A DNA stretch of 49,663 nucleotides from Bacillota bacterium (lineage in GTDB: Bacteria > Bacillota > Clostridia > Lachnospirales > Lachnospiraceae): positions 1-49,663 of the forward strand of contig JAEWAK010000004.1 in the NCBI GenBank assembly GCA_023391695.1, given 5' to 3'. Position numbers and translations under genes: made by a program. Position 1 is the first letter of the stretch. Each line of letters begins with the position of its first letter. Below, piece by piece: positions 1-9,054 of this stretch. The notes under the pieces are model-generated. The model ran no database searches. It saw nothing but the letters and a program-made list of their open reading frames with translations, and was not told the origin of the DNA.

Positions 1-2
1 TA

Positions 3-163
3 GGGTGTGTCTGAAAACTGCTTGTGCCGGGCTGAATGTTCCACTTTGTGGGAGACAAGGAGCGATTTTGGGGGCGTAGCGGGTCTACGTTCCCAAAATT
101 GCGACGCAGGATTCCGCAAAGTGGGGCGTTCAGAACGGTGCAATGAGTTTTCAGACACGCCCT
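3..163. repeat. Palindromic MITE-like element, copy 1
   Basis: The element is one long imperfect palindrome. Its ends GTGTCTGAAAACT (from about 6) and AGTTTTCAGACACGCCC (147-163) are inverted repeats. Further in, CCACTTTGTGG pairs with CCGCAAAGTGG, and GCGATTTTGGGGGCGTAG pairs with CTACGTTCCCAAAATTGC around a short centre. It carries no reading frame. A degraded right half recurs near 27445-27518, so it is dispersed, which fits a non-autonomous transposable element or a large intergenic hairpin. No target-site duplication can be checked because the left edge is at the window start. Confidence 0.7.
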
Positions 164-253
164 TGGCTATATAAGTTACTGACAGAATATAATTCCTGTA
201 TTATTTAAGGAACATGCTGTTTGAAGTTTTAGGTTAATTGCAACAAACTTTTA

Positions 254-259
254 TATAAT
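254..259 (+). promoter_or_regulatory. Candidate -10 box (TATAAT) for the AraC gene
   Basis: A perfect TATAAT lies 27 bases before the ATG at 286. No good -35 is present at 16-18 bases upstream (the best is around 231-237), so an activator-dependent or weak promoter is possible. An AGAAAGGA ribosome site follows, seven to eight bases before the start. Confidence 0.35.
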
Positions 260-285
260 CTTCCAAATGATAGAAAGGACCCTTT

Positions 286-1158
286 ATGATTCCGATATTT
301 GTAACCCATAAGGAATGGATCAGCGAAGACCTCCCGTTTGCATTAAGAATTGATCATCTGCAAGGCCATGTCTTACCCCACTGCCATAATTATATAGAGT
401 TTAATTTTACCGTAAAGGGGACAGCAAAAGAAAAAATCAACGGTACGGAACATATTATCAGGCCCGGCACCTTTACGCTGCTTTTTCCCCACCATATCCA
501 CGAAATCGAAGTAACCGCCGAAGAACCGGTAACCGTTTATGTGGGAAGTATCCGGATCGACAGCTTTTACGACCGGAACGGCGCCTTTCTGGCTTTGACC
601 GAACTGCTCAGCAATGCTGCCCTTGATAAAATACCCTATCATTACTTTGATGTGCAGATAACGAAAGATATGACAGACATCCTTAACTCCATGCTGCTGG
701 AACTGTCCAAAGGGCAAAAGTGGAGCACCCTGATGTTTAAAAGCAAACTGGCAGAGCTTCTGATTACCTTTGACAGAAACCGCATAACCTCAGGCAGTAC
801 AGGTGAAGGAAAGCATGTGCTGAGCCAGAAAAGCGGTGTGTGGGATATTATCACCTATGTCTCACAGAATTACCAGGAGGATATTTCACTTAAAAACCTG
901 TCGGATAGGTTTCATATGAGTACTTCCAATATCAGCGCTTCTTTTCATCAGCTCCTCGGGGAAAATTTTCACAGATATCTTGAAAAAATCCGTCTTGCCC
1001 AGGCCTGTGACCTGCTGCTGTCTACGGACGGCTCCGTAATTGAAATCTGTTTTGAGGCAGGATTTAAATCTTATAAGACCTTTTCCAGGGTATTTTATAA
1101 CAATTTTCATTTAAGCCCTACGGAATACAGGAAGTTTAGAATGCATCCCGCTCCGTAA
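286..1158 (+). CDS. AraC-family transcriptional regulator with cupin sensor domain
   Basis: The protein has 290 residues, usual for the family. The N-terminal half is a cupin-like ligand pocket, with PHCHNYIEFNF near residues 31-41 and a second histidine cluster, FPHHIHEIE, near 67-75. The C-terminal 100 residues form a double helix-turn-helix AraC domain: the first helix pair is around ISLKNLSDRFHMSTSNIS and the second around VIEICFEAGFKSYKTFSRVF, ending in the typical SPTEYRKFR. Such proteins usually respond to a sugar or other small molecule. No co-oriented target gene follows: downstream is a convergent operon separated by a large stem-loop. The target and ligand cannot be read from the sequence. 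Confidence 0.9.
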   Translation: MIPIFVTHKEWISEDLPFALRIDHLQGHVLPHCHNYIEFNFTVKGTAKEKINGTEHIIRPGTFTLLFPHHIHEIEVTAEEPVTVYVGSIRIDSFYDRNGAFLALTELLSNAALDKIPYHYFDVQITKDMTDILNSMLLELSKGQKWSTLMFKSKLAELLITFDRNRITSGSTGEGKHVLSQKSGVWDIITYVSQNYQEDISLKNLSDRFHMSTSNISASFHQLLGENFHRYLEKIRLAQACDLLLSTDGSVIEICFEAGFKSYKTFSRVFYNNFHLSPTEYRKFRMHPAP

Positions 1159-1186
1159 ATAAAGCGGCCCGAAAGTAATATAAATT

Positions 1187-1280
1187 AAGAAAGGCATCCG
1201 GGCGATGAAATACACCTCCAAATGGTAGATGTTTCATCTCACATTTGGGCTACATTTCATTCACCCGGATGCCTTTCTTA
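1187..1280. terminator. Large bidirectional terminator-type stem-loop
   Basis: AAGAAAGGCATCCGGG at the left pairs with CCCGGATGCCTTTCTT at the right, and the pairing continues inward with GATGAAAT/ATTTCATT. An inner hairpin, CCAAATG...CATTTGG, fills the loop. It lies between the convergent AraC gene and the lipoprotein gene, so it can end transcription from both sides. T-rich sequence follows on both strands. Confidence 0.7.
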
Positions 1281-1320
1281 TTTCATACAGATTTTATTTG
1301 TGGATTTTATTTATGGAATT

Positions 1321-2433
1321 TTATTTTTGTAACGTATATTTTAAATAGGCAATACTGCTGTTATATTGGTTTCCATCCCATTCCGCATAAACCAGCTTTT
1401 CACCGGAAGGACTCCAGCAGGTAACCGCATTCTGGATATCGACCGCTATCTGGGTCGACTTGCCTGTCAGCATATCATAGATATAAAGACCGGCTGCGGC
1501 CGTACCGTTTCCATCGCCTTTTAAATTGTAAGCAATCATCCGCTGGTCCTGGGACCAGGAAACACCGCCAAGTTCCGTTCCTTCTGCTATAATTTTCTGG
1601 GCACTGCCGTCCGTATTACAAAGAGTCATAATTTTTTTCGAGCCGCTGCTTTGCAAAACCAGCATTTTATTTCCGTCGGGGGACGGAAGTACATCATAAA
1701 CATTGGCAAGGTTCAGATTTACCTTCTCCTTTGTAGCCGGATTCAGCATGAATAAAGATTCGTCATAACTTGTGTTGTAATAAAGATTATCATTGATTTT
1801 TCGGACGACAAACAAAGCTTCCTCTTTTAAGTCCTCTAAAACGGAGATTTTTCCTGTTGTATCGGCTGAGTAACCCCCGTTGCTGTAGGCAGCACCGATC
1901 ACCTCATTGCCGGCCCACCGTGCGCTGACGGCACCTGCGATGTTGTCTCCCTTAATGCCAAAAGCCTCTGAAGTATCCAGATTCATCACATAAAACGCGG
2001 GGTCCCCCAAGGTATATTCCGTATACAGCAGGTGTTTTTTGTCGGCAGAAAGAGAAACATCTCCTAAATTTACATTCTTCTCTTCTTTTAATAACTTATA
2101 TTCTTTGGTCTTAATATTGTACAGGTATAAGCTTTTGGGATAGTTATCCGCCAGTTCTGCCAGGCTTATTTTATCCAGCGTATCATTTTCTTTCGAAACA
2201 ATCACCGTATCTTCATCCAGCCAGTCAGATATTTCCACATTTTCATATTTGTCAATTTTCTCTACCGAAACACCGGGTTCCCCCGTGTCCTCACCGGAAT
2301 TATCAATGACGGTGATGGATTTTCCGGGTTCTTTGATGATGACCCTGTCCTCCTCCTTTCTTTTATCACATGCAGTGACAGTTAAAAGTAACGTAAGTGC
2401 TAAAATAATTCTTAGTGTTTTTGTATTTTTCAT
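1321..2433 (-). CDS. Lipoprotein with beta-propeller (TolB/WD40-like) repeats
   Basis: The start is set at the ATG at 2433, eight bases after AAGGAGG. A GTG nine bases further upstream overlaps that ribosome site and is unlikely. The precursor begins with a short basic stretch and a hydrophobic segment ending in a lipobox (LTVTAC, cysteine about residue 22), so it should be a lipid-anchored outer-face protein. After a charged linker the body shows repeated WSxDxRxIAY / WSPSGEKLVYAE-type motifs and YLYNIKTKEYKLL / LYIYDMLTGKSTQIA blades, typical of TolB-like propellers. It is the last gene of the regulator-kinase-lipoprotein operon, so it may sense or modulate an envelope signal for the kinase. 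That role is inferred from position only. Confidence 0.8.
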   Translation of the reverse strand: MKNTKTLRIILALTLLLTVTACDKRKEEDRVIIKEPGKSITVIDNSGEDTGEPGVSVEKIDKYENVEISDWLDEDTVIVSKENDTLDKISLAELADNYPKSLYLYNIKTKEYKLLKEEKNVNLGDVSLSADKKHLLYTEYTLGDPAFYVMNLDTSEAFGIKGDNIAGAVSARWAGNEVIGAAYSNGGYSADTTGKISVLEDLKEEALFVVRKINDNLYYNTSYDESLFMLNPATKEKVNLNLANVYDVLPSPDGNKMLVLQSSGSKKIMTLCNTDGSAQKIIAEGTELGGVSWSQDQRMIAYNLKGDGNGTAAAGLYIYDMLTGKSTQIAVDIQNAVTCWSPSGEKLVYAEWDGNQYNSSIAYLKYTLQK

Positions 2434-2445
2434 TTCATTCACCTC

Positions 2446-2465
2446 CTTGATAATATCCTATCAAG
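2446..2465 (-). promoter_or_regulatory. Small hairpin ahead of the lipoprotein gene
   Basis: CTTGATA and TATCAAG form a perfect 7-bp stem with a 6-base loop, immediately upstream of the lipoprotein ribosome site and downstream of the kinase stop. It could be an mRNA processing or stability element. Function is unknown. Confidence 0.3.
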
Positions 2466-2528
2466 AATTTATTTCAAAAAAGTATCCGCATATTTCTAAC
2501 ATGTAAATAAATGTATCAAATATGTTAA

Positions 2529-4001
2529 TTATTTCTCCTTACCGCTTAAACCGTATGCAGGAAATGTAACCCTGAAAATAGTTCCGTCCTTATCTGTCTT
2601 CGCAAGAGCAATGGAACCCCCCTGTGTTTCGGCATGTTTTTTGGCTAGGGACAGCCCCAAACCGACACCGCCATTCTGCCTCGACCTGTTTTTATCTACC
2701 GTATAAAAGGGTTCAAAAATCTTTGCCGCAAGCTCTTCCGGGATTCCTATCCCTGTGTCGGCAATTTCAATTACAACCTGATTATTTTCCAGATAATTTT
2801 TCACAGAAATACTGCCCCCTGTTTTGTTATACTTGATCGCATTATCCATAAGATTCATCAGGACGATCAGCAGGCTGTCTTTGTCGGCTTCCACATAGGC
2901 TTCGGTCAACCCGGTTTCCAGCTTTATTTCAAATTTTTCAAATTTGCCTTTTAAACTGTTAAGCACTGCCAGGAGCATTTCCCTTACTTCAATTTTTTCC
3001 CTGTTATACTCAAATTCATATTTTTCCAGGGCGGATAACTGCAGGACTTTTACAACCATTTCATAAAGCTGCGCGGTTTCGCTTTTGATACTTTCTTTTG
3101 CGGTTTCCAACAGGCTCTCATCCTCCGGATACATTTCCATCAAATCGATATAGGCTTTGATGGAGGTTAATGGTGTTTTAAATTCATGGGTTACGTTCCC
3201 GATAAACTGTTTTTGCTGCCGGTCCAGCAGGGACAGTTTATTGACCGCCAAGGTCAGTTTCCTCTGTTCTTCTTCCATATCCCCTATGGTTTTCCGGATC
3301 CTGGCGCTCATTGCATGAATACCTTCGCTTAATCTTCCGAGCTCGTCCCTGCGCTTAAGTATTAGGGTCTCATAATCTCCTTCCCGGATCCTGTCCACCG
3401 TCTTTTCAAGCCGGATAATCACATTTGCAAAGGAATTAAAATAAACATAAGCCAGGATAAAGCTTAGCAAAAAGATACCTCCTCCGATATAGAGAAACAA
3501 CTGCCGTATCTGGTTATAAAACTCAAGGTTCCCGGACAGGGAATAATAGAATTGTACAACCCCCACCTGCTCGTTTCCTGCCTTTAAAGGCGTCAGGTAA
3601 TATAGAGAATCCTTTTCCACCAGGTAGGCCGTTTTATTATTTAAAGCAAATTCCAGAGTCCTTTTTATATTCTGGACTTCTGCCGGAGTTATTTTTTTAT
3701 TGACTGCCGTCCCTGTCCAATCATACAACACCACCGGCTGTCCGCTTATCAATTCCAACTGCTCTGCAAATTCCTTACCTTTTGATGCAAGGAAGGTTTC
3801 AGGTATCTTGTTCGGTTCTGCCAGGATCGTCTGCATAAAATAGAGATTGGCAATTTGGGCCTGCCTGGCAAAATTCTGTTCGTACTGCACCTGCTGATTC
3901 TTTTTTATTCCATTGAGCACCAGCAGGCTTAAGATGAATACGGTAAGAAGCAGCAGGATAGCCAGAAAAATGCTGAATTTCATTTTAATACTGGTCCTCA
4001 C
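2529..4001 (-). CDS. Two-component sensor histidine kinase
   Basis: The 490-residue membrane kinase has a first transmembrane helix at about 9-30, an extracytoplasmic sensor region of about 130 residues, a second helix at about 168-188, and then a HAMP linker (near 190-240). The phosphoacceptor box THEFKTPLTS has His at residue 272. The ATPase domain has the N box LMDNAIKYNK, the G1 box ADTGIGIPEE and the G2 box GVGLGLSLAKKH. The start is a GTG at 4001 with GGAGG five bases before it, inside the end of the response-regulator gene. The two genes overlap by 17 bases, which suggests translational coupling. It should autophosphorylate on His272 and pass the phosphate to the adjacent regulator. 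The stimulus is unknown. Confidence 0.93.
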   Translation of the reverse strand: MRTSIKMKFSIFLAILLLLTVFILSLLVLNGIKKNQQVQYEQNFARQAQIANLYFMQTILAEPNKIPETFLASKGKEFAEQLELISGQPVVLYDWTGTAVNKKITPAEVQNIKRTLEFALNNKTAYLVEKDSLYYLTPLKAGNEQVGVVQFYYSLSGNLEFYNQIRQLFLYIGGGIFLLSFILAYVYFNSFANVIIRLEKTVDRIREGDYETLILKRRDELGRLSEGIHAMSARIRKTIGDMEEEQRKLTLAVNKLSLLDRQQKQFIGNVTHEFKTPLTSIKAYIDLMEMYPEDESLLETAKESIKSETAQLYEMVVKVLQLSALEKYEFEYNREKIEVREMLLAVLNSLKGKFEKFEIKLETGLTEAYVEADKDSLLIVLMNLMDNAIKYNKTGGSISVKNYLENNQVVIEIADTGIGIPEELAAKIFEPFYTVDKNRSRQNGGVGLGLSLAKKHAETQGGSIALAKTDKDGTIFRVTFPAYGLSGKEK

Positions 4002-4686
4002 CGTAACCTCCTATCGCTTTATAGCCAATTCCATGAACGGTTTGTATTATATCCGCGCAATCCGGTCCCAGCTTTTTACGTAACCTTTGTATATGAATAT
4101 CTACGGTGCGTGTACCGCCGATATATTCCATTCCCCAGACCAGATCCAAAAGCTGCTCCCTTGTATAGACCCTGGCCGGGCTGGATACTAACAGGGACAG
4201 CAGATCATATTCTTTCGGTGTTAAGTCTAACAGTTTATCGCCTGCAAAAGCAGTTCTTTTCTGTAAATGAAGCACCACTCCGCCAAGGCTGATCTTTTCC
4301 GCATCCTGTTTTTCCCCTGCAGTCTGCATTCTCCTCAGCAGTGACTTTAAACGTGCCAGCAGCTCTCTCATATCAAACGGCTTTGTGATGTAATCATCTG
4401 CTCCCAATTCAAGTCCCAGTATTTTATTGACAATATCTTCTTTGGCAGTCAGCATAATAACTCCCATCCGCTTTTTATCCGGGATCTTCTTTAGAATATC
4501 ATACCCATCCATGCCCGGAAGCATTACATCCAGAATGATTGCATCGGGACCGAAATCCTGCAGCTTTTCCAAAGCCTCACCCCCATGATAAACAGCCTGG
4601 ACGGTGTAACCTTCTTTTTTTAATGCATATGCGATGGCATCGGCAATTCTTTTTTCATCTTCAATTACCATTATCTTTTCATTCAT
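3985..4686 (-). CDS. OmpR/PhoB-family response regulator
   Basis: The 233-residue protein has a receiver domain with the acidic pair E9/D10, phosphoacceptor Asp53 in ILDVMLPGMDG, Thr80 and Lys102 (YITKPFD). A C-terminal winged-helix domain ends with the typical RTVDIHIQRLRKKLG and VHGIGYKA segments. It is the first gene of a three-gene operon with the kinase and the lipoprotein and overlaps the kinase start. The ribosome site is weak (GGTG before the ATG). It is expected to be a DNA-binding regulator activated by the neighbouring kinase. Targets are not visible, although the operon itself is a usual one. Confidence 0.94.
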   Translation of the reverse strand: MNEKIMVIEDEKRIADAIAYALKKEGYTVQAVYHGGEALEKLQDFGPDAIILDVMLPGMDGYDILKKIPDKKRMGVIMLTAKEDIVNKILGLELGADDYITKPFDMRELLARLKSLLRRMQTAGEKQDAEKISLGGVVLHLQKRTAFAGDKLLDLTPKEYDLLSLLVSSPARVYTREQLLDLVWGMEYIGGTRTVDIHIQRLRKKLGPDCADIIQTVHGIGYKAIGGYGEDQY

Positions 4687-5027
4687 CGTTTCACCATTCC
4701 ATTCTGATAAGAAAAATAATTACCTGTTTATACTCTATCTTACTTATACTTCAAATGCAATCACTTATTTTTCCCTGGGAAATCAGTATACTTTTGCTTT
4801 GTAAAAGACTTAATCATTCGTATTATAACCCTATTTCATCTTTAGATTCCATTATATGACAAACCCTTATGACTGTAAAGAAATATTCCCCATACTGTTA
4901 TTTCTCACTTATTCTTGCCTATATTCTGAATCCAAATAATAATAAAATTTTATCAAAGACACCTTAATTTAAACAACCCGGAGTTTTTAAAAACCCCGGG
5001 TTGTTTATTTTCCATTTATCAGGCTCC
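4687..5027. other. Intergenic region between response regulator and aminotransferase
   Basis: This AT-rich stretch should hold the promoter of the two-component operon on the minus strand. TATAAA-like boxes are present but there is no convincing -35/-10 pair. The aminotransferase terminator lies at its right end. No credible small gene was seen on either strand. Confidence 0.5.
4971..5006 (-). terminator. Rho-independent terminator after the aminotransferase gene
   Basis: AAACAACCCGGAG and CCCCGGGTTGTTT form a GC-rich stem around an A/T loop, about 22 bases past the stop codon of the aminotransferase. The downstream strand reads TTGTTTAAATT, a moderate U-tract. Confidence 0.7.
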
Positions 5028-6257
5028 TCACAGACTACTAAATGCCATGTCTAATTTATCTGCCAGGAACTCTATATCTGTTTCGTTGATAACAAGGGGC
5101 GGCTGAAAAGCCAAAACATTGCGGTAAAGTCCGTTTTTACCAAGTATGACACCTTCCTCTTTCAAGAATTCAAGTATTTGATCGGTTTTCTCAGGAAGAG
5201 GTTGATTCCCGGAATCCGTCAGTTCCATTCCTAACATAAGACCTTTTCCCCTGACTTCCTTTATAATAGGATATTTATCCTTTAGTTTCAGCAGCTTCCC
5301 ATATAAAACAGCTCCAAGCTCTTTCGCACGTCCGGCTAAATCATGTTCTTTGATATAATCAAGTACCGCCAGTGCGGCGCTGCAGGCTACGGGATTCCCG
5401 CCAAGGGTGGATGCGGAAGGAGAGGTAAAACGTCCCGCAATTTCTTTTGTAGTGGAAAAGGCGGCAACCGGAATGCCGTTTCCAAGGGCCTTTGACATGG
5501 TCATAATATCCGGTGCCACTCCATAATGTTCAATGGCAAATAACTTTCCGGTACGGGCAAATCCGGTCTGTACTTCATCACAAATCAAAAGTACCCCGTA
5601 TTTTTTTAAGAGGGTACTGATTTCTTTAAAATACCCGTCCGGAGGAGTAATTATCCCTCCGTTTCCCAAAATAGGTTCACAAATAAATGCGGCGATATCG
5701 GAATCCTTTTTTAATACTGCTTCAATTTCCGATAAGGTTTCCTCAGGGCGGTGGGATACAAAATAAAAATCCTCCGATAAAAACGGATCCGCTCTCCACA
5801 TAGGTATATCCGTTGCAGCCATGGTCAGATTGGTTCTGCCGTGAAGACTGTTTTTCAGGGCAATAAACTTTTTCTTACCCGTGTAAATCCTCGCTAATAA
5901 CATGGCCCCTTCATTTGCCTCCGAACCGGACATGCAAAAGAAGGAATTGTGTAAATCCCCCGGTAAAATTTCGGATAATCTTTTCGCCAGTTCCACTACG
6001 GGTTCCGTCAGATATACATTGGTTACATGCTGCAAGGTTTTAAGCTGTCCGGTTACCCTGTCAATAATCTCTGGATTGCTGTGTCCGCAGTTCATAACCG
6101 ATACACCTGCAAAGAAATCCAGATATTTTTTCCCGTTATTGTCATATAAATACTGCATTTCACCCCTTGTAAAAACAGGGGGGTCCTGATAAAACCAGCC
6201 AAGGCAGGGCATCAGATATTCCCTGCGCATCTGTAATATTTCTTCTGATGTATACAT
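5028..6257 (-). CDS. Class III (PLP-dependent) aminotransferase
   Basis: At 409 residues it is the normal length for fold-type I, class III transaminases (the acetylornithine, 4-aminobutyrate and alanine-glyoxylate aminotransferase group). Diagnostic parts are SGSEANEGAM near residues 110-119 (cofactor phosphate site), CDEVQTGFARTG with Asp227 contacting the pyridine nitrogen, and MSKALGNGIPV with the cofactor lysine at 256. The overall pattern resembles AGXT2-like proteins, but the substrate cannot be fixed from sequence. No clear Shine-Dalgarno precedes the ATG at 6257 and no better in-frame start exists, so translation may be weak or regulated. A perfect 7+7 palindrome lies about 20 bases upstream. 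The gene appears monocistronic with its own terminator. Confidence 0.88.
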   Translation of the reverse strand: MYTSEEILQMRREYLMPCLGWFYQDPPVFTRGEMQYLYDNNGKKYLDFFAGVSVMNCGHSNPEIIDRVTGQLKTLQHVTNVYLTEPVVELAKRLSEILPGDLHNSFFCMSGSEANEGAMLLARIYTGKKKFIALKNSLHGRTNLTMAATDIPMWRADPFLSEDFYFVSHRPEETLSEIEAVLKKDSDIAAFICEPILGNGGIITPPDGYFKEISTLLKKYGVLLICDEVQTGFARTGKLFAIEHYGVAPDIMTMSKALGNGIPVAAFSTTKEIAGRFTSPSASTLGGNPVACSAALAVLDYIKEHDLAGRAKELGAVLYGKLLKLKDKYPIIKEVRGKGLMLGMELTDSGNQPLPEKTDQILEFLKEEGVILGKNGLYRNVLAFQPPLVINETDIEFLADKLDMAFSSL

Positions 6258-6276
6258 AATTTACGCCAATCGAATG

Positions 6277-6294
6277 TCGCAGATTAGTCTGCGA
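6277..6294. promoter_or_regulatory. Perfect palindrome upstream of the aminotransferase gene
   Basis: TCGCAGATTAGTCTGCGA has 7-bp arms and a 4-base centre. It sits 20 bases before the aminotransferase start, where an operator or a start-proximal mRNA hairpin could act. No regulator gene adjoins it. Confidence 0.4.
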
Positions 6295-6312
6295 TATTGC
6301 CACATCATAAAT

Positions 6313-6380
6313 GTGAAAACAAGTTTCACAGAGTGAAAGAATCAAACCGTGGCACCCTTTCTAGAATTTTCTTTCACTCT
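6313..6380. terminator. Tandem hairpins between the U32 gene and the aminotransferase gene
   Basis: GTGAAAACAAGTTTCAC (6313-6329) is a small hairpin. Directly beside it, AGAGTGAAAGA (6330-6340) pairs perfectly with TCTTTCACTCT (6370-6380). They lie about 100 bases past the U32 stop on the minus strand. They lack a clean U-tract, so they may be processing or attenuation structures rather than a simple terminator. Confidence 0.4.
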
Positions 6381-6477
6381 TCCTGTCAGGACGCCGCAAG
6401 TACGGCATCTAAAAAAATGAAGAAAGAAACTTCAATATGATACTACCCAAATTCCTTTAAAATATATTTATGATAGC

Positions 6478-8364
6478 TTAAAACAAGGCAAATGACCCAA
6501 GGGTCCAGCCATCCCTCACAGGTTTTAAGGTTTCATATAATTCCCTGCATTTATCCGGCTCTTGTAAAGCCTTTTGATATACCCTTACCACTTTTTCCAG
6601 CTCATCCGTACTAAGATAAGGTGCCTCGATTCTGAAATTCCTAAGGCCTGCCGCTAAAATCCCGTCAATAACCGGCAGATAGCAAATATCCTTATATAAC
6701 AGCATATGGTTTCTGCCAAACTGATCCTTATGGACCGGGTGTTTAAAATTCTCCCCATCCACCAGATATAAAAGTTCTTCCCTTTCTGCTGTTACATTAT
6801 CGTATAAATCATGTTCCATATACATAACCGTAGGAGATCCATGTACGATTAGTTCCGCCCGGTTACCCATACCGTTTAACAGAGCGACGGTCTCAGACAG
6901 GGCCGCTTCCGGCGTGATTGTAAAGTACTTAAGGCCCAATCCCGTATAAAATCCTGCCGTTGTCTGATTCAGGATATTCATTGGATAATCACCGATAAGA
7001 GGGTAAGATTTAAACCTGCGGATTCCGCCTAAGTTCGTAACTGCCAGTCCGTCAATGGGAATCCCCAAATTCATAAACTGGCTGTATTCCTCAAACTGGG
7101 CATCAAAGGTCATATGGGGCATCCCCAGATAAACTTTCGTATTGCCTTTTTCTTCTGTCAGTTTTTCAATCTCTTTTCTGGAAAAGGGCTTATCGGGTTT
7201 TAAAACATCACCGGATAAATAGATGGCATCCACCTGTAACTTTAGGCACATTTCTGCCTGGTTCATATTGTTAACTTTAACATTTAACTTAGGAGTTTCT
7301 TTAAATTCGGCTTTATGTTCTTTCAAATACTCATTTACCTTTTGTATCTTTTCCTCCGTAGTTTCCCTTTCTTCCGTGGCGGTACTGAATACTTTGCCGC
7401 TGCTGAAAAGCTTGCCGGTGCCTTCGAATCTCTCGTTTATATTGCTAAGGCCCGGTCTGCCGAAGGCATAAGCCGTGGAGGTATCCCGTTTGCGGTTTTC
7501 AGAAAGGAGTTCAGAGTCTTTTTTTCTGTCATAATTTAACGGGTCCAGAATATATCGGTTAATGCTGTCACCATATGCGTTAACAATCATGGTAAGATAA
7601 TTAATATCCCGCATCCGACCTTCAATTTTAAAGGAAGTAATACCTCCGTGTATTAATTCGGGGATATTCTCATACATCAACATATCTTTTACGGCCATCG
7701 GGAATAAGGTTGGGTAATTTTCCCCGCCATGTTCTATGGTATACTCCCAGCGGCAGGGTTTTAAACACCTTCCCCGGTTGGAACTTTGTCCAAAGAGCAT
7801 TCCGCTGTAAAGGCACTGCCCGCCATGGGCGATACACATATCTCCATGAACAAAGTACTCTAATTCCATATCGGATTTTGCGCTTAAATACCTGCTATAA
7901 TCAAGGGAAGCTTCTCTTGAAAGAACTACTCTTGTTACCCCTAATTCTTCCAAGCCATAAATACTCTCCAGGTTGTGTATGTTCATCATAACGGAAGAAT
8001 GGACCGGGAGTGTGAGCCCCATTTCATGAATCAGAATAATGGTGCTTAAATCCTGTACGATTAATGCATCCGGTTTTATTTCCTCCAGTGTTTGGAGAAA
8101 CTCTTTCAGCTGGTCCAGTTCCTGGTCGGCGTACAGATTGTTTACGGTTATGTAGGCTTTTTTTCCCAGGGAATTTGCTATTTTAACTGCCTCGGACAGT
8201 TCTTCATCCGTAAAGTTATAATCTTTACGATGCAAACGCATATTTAAATTTTTACCACCGAAATAAGCGGCATCACACCCCAAATGAATTACTTCCTTAA
8301 AAATTTCAAAATTACCGGCAGGGGCCAGCAACTCTATGGGTTTTCCATTAAAATATCTTGCCAT
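6478..8364 (-). CDS. Peptidase U32 family protein (RlhA/TrhP-type RNA hydroxylation factor)
   Basis: The 628-residue protein opens with IELLAPAGNFEIFKEV and CDAAYFGGKNLNMR, the TIM-barrel start of U32 proteins. The family signature is seen as EYFVHGDMCIAHGGQC near residues 170-185, followed by further cysteines in NRGRCLKPCRWEY, so an iron-sulfur cluster is likely. Characterised relatives are not proteases: they install hydroxyl groups on 23S rRNA (RlhA) or on tRNA wobble uridine (TrhP), using prephenate-pathway precursors. The length and the long C-terminal part are closer to the RlhA-like long form. The gene stands alone. Assignment to the rRNA or the tRNA branch is not certain. Confidence 0.85.
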   Translation of the reverse strand: MARYFNGKPIELLAPAGNFEIFKEVIHLGCDAAYFGGKNLNMRLHRKDYNFTDEELSEAVKIANSLGKKAYITVNNLYADQELDQLKEFLQTLEEIKPDALIVQDLSTIILIHEMGLTLPVHSSVMMNIHNLESIYGLEELGVTRVVLSREASLDYSRYLSAKSDMELEYFVHGDMCIAHGGQCLYSGMLFGQSSNRGRCLKPCRWEYTIEHGGENYPTLFPMAVKDMLMYENIPELIHGGITSFKIEGRMRDINYLTMIVNAYGDSINRYILDPLNYDRKKDSELLSENRKRDTSTAYAFGRPGLSNINERFEGTGKLFSSGKVFSTATEERETTEEKIQKVNEYLKEHKAEFKETPKLNVKVNNMNQAEMCLKLQVDAIYLSGDVLKPDKPFSRKEIEKLTEEKGNTKVYLGMPHMTFDAQFEEYSQFMNLGIPIDGLAVTNLGGIRRFKSYPLIGDYPMNILNQTTAGFYTGLGLKYFTITPEAALSETVALLNGMGNRAELIVHGSPTVMYMEHDLYDNVTAEREELLYLVDGENFKHPVHKDQFGRNHMLLYKDICYLPVIDGILAAGLRNFRIEAPYLSTDELEKVVRVYQKALQEPDKCRELYETLKPVRDGWTLGSFALF

Positions 8365-8722
8365 ACTATCCTCTTTCCTGAATATCGGAGCTTTGTTTCG
8401 ACATTCGTTAATACGTAGTTGAATACTTTTTTCGACTGCCTCTTTCCAAAATATTCAATACGTATTCATTCATTTTAAAGGTGCTGTCCAAAAACATCCG
8501 GATAAAGATATCTTCCGATAATTTAATTACAATAACTTTATTACACGGTTTTTGGACATCTCTTTTTTCTTTTTTTAATGATATTATTTTTTCCTAATTA
8601 TATTATCACTTTACTAAAATTTTTACAATATTACTTCGGGGAAAGTCGTAAAAGAAAAGGGGATATCATTAAGCAAGAACTGCAATAGTTTTAGTATTCT
8701 TTACAATAATATTCATCTAATA
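8365..8722. other. Intergenic region with an inverted repeat upstream of the U32 gene
   Basis: No gene is visible in this AT-rich stretch. CTGTCCAAAAACA (from about 8484) and GTTTTTGGACATC (8548-8560) are inverted repeats about 50 bases apart, with TCCGGATAAAGATATCTTCCGATAA-type partial symmetry between them, followed by a T-rich run on the plus strand. It may be a remnant of a hairpin-type mobile repeat or a terminator for transcripts leaving the toxin island. Confidence 0.4.
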
Positions 8723-8977
8723 TTACTCGTAAATTTTTCCAACATAGAATAATGTAGCAATAAAATTCCAATTAATATTATCAGGCATATTTTTACCTAT
8801 ATTCTCATAATATCCTTCCATATCATAAACCCATGAAGATATACCTTCTAAGTATGATTGTATATCTGGGTTTTCCCATTCTTCCGGCTTTTCAATTCTA
8901 TCATTTTTAAGTTTTTCAATAAAACTGATAAATTCATCCTTTGTAGCTATTGTATCAAGTTTTTCATGTAAACTCAT
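8723..8977 (-). CDS. DUF7660-like small protein, probable immunity protein
   Basis: This is an 84-residue acidic protein without signal peptide or membrane segment. The pattern RxEKPEEWENPDIQSYLEG, then WVYDMEGYYEN and a closing NWNFIATLFYVGKIYE, resembles the DUF7660 family often found beside polymorphic toxin genes. TAGGAG lies seven bases before the ATG. It is the outermost member of a row of small genes trailing the giant YD-repeat toxin, so an orphan immunity role is likely. No matching toxin remnant is visible directly upstream. Family assignment is by recall of the pattern, not by search. Confidence 0.6.
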   Translation of the reverse strand: MSLHEKLDTIATKDEFISFIEKLKNDRIEKPEEWENPDIQSYLEGISSWVYDMEGYYENIGKNMPDNINWNFIATLFYVGKIYE

Positions 8978-9054
8978 TTATATTCTCCTAATCTATTTTA
9001 TAGTTTAAACCAGCGTACAGTCTCTTCTAAAATTTTTAATAGACTTTTTTTACT

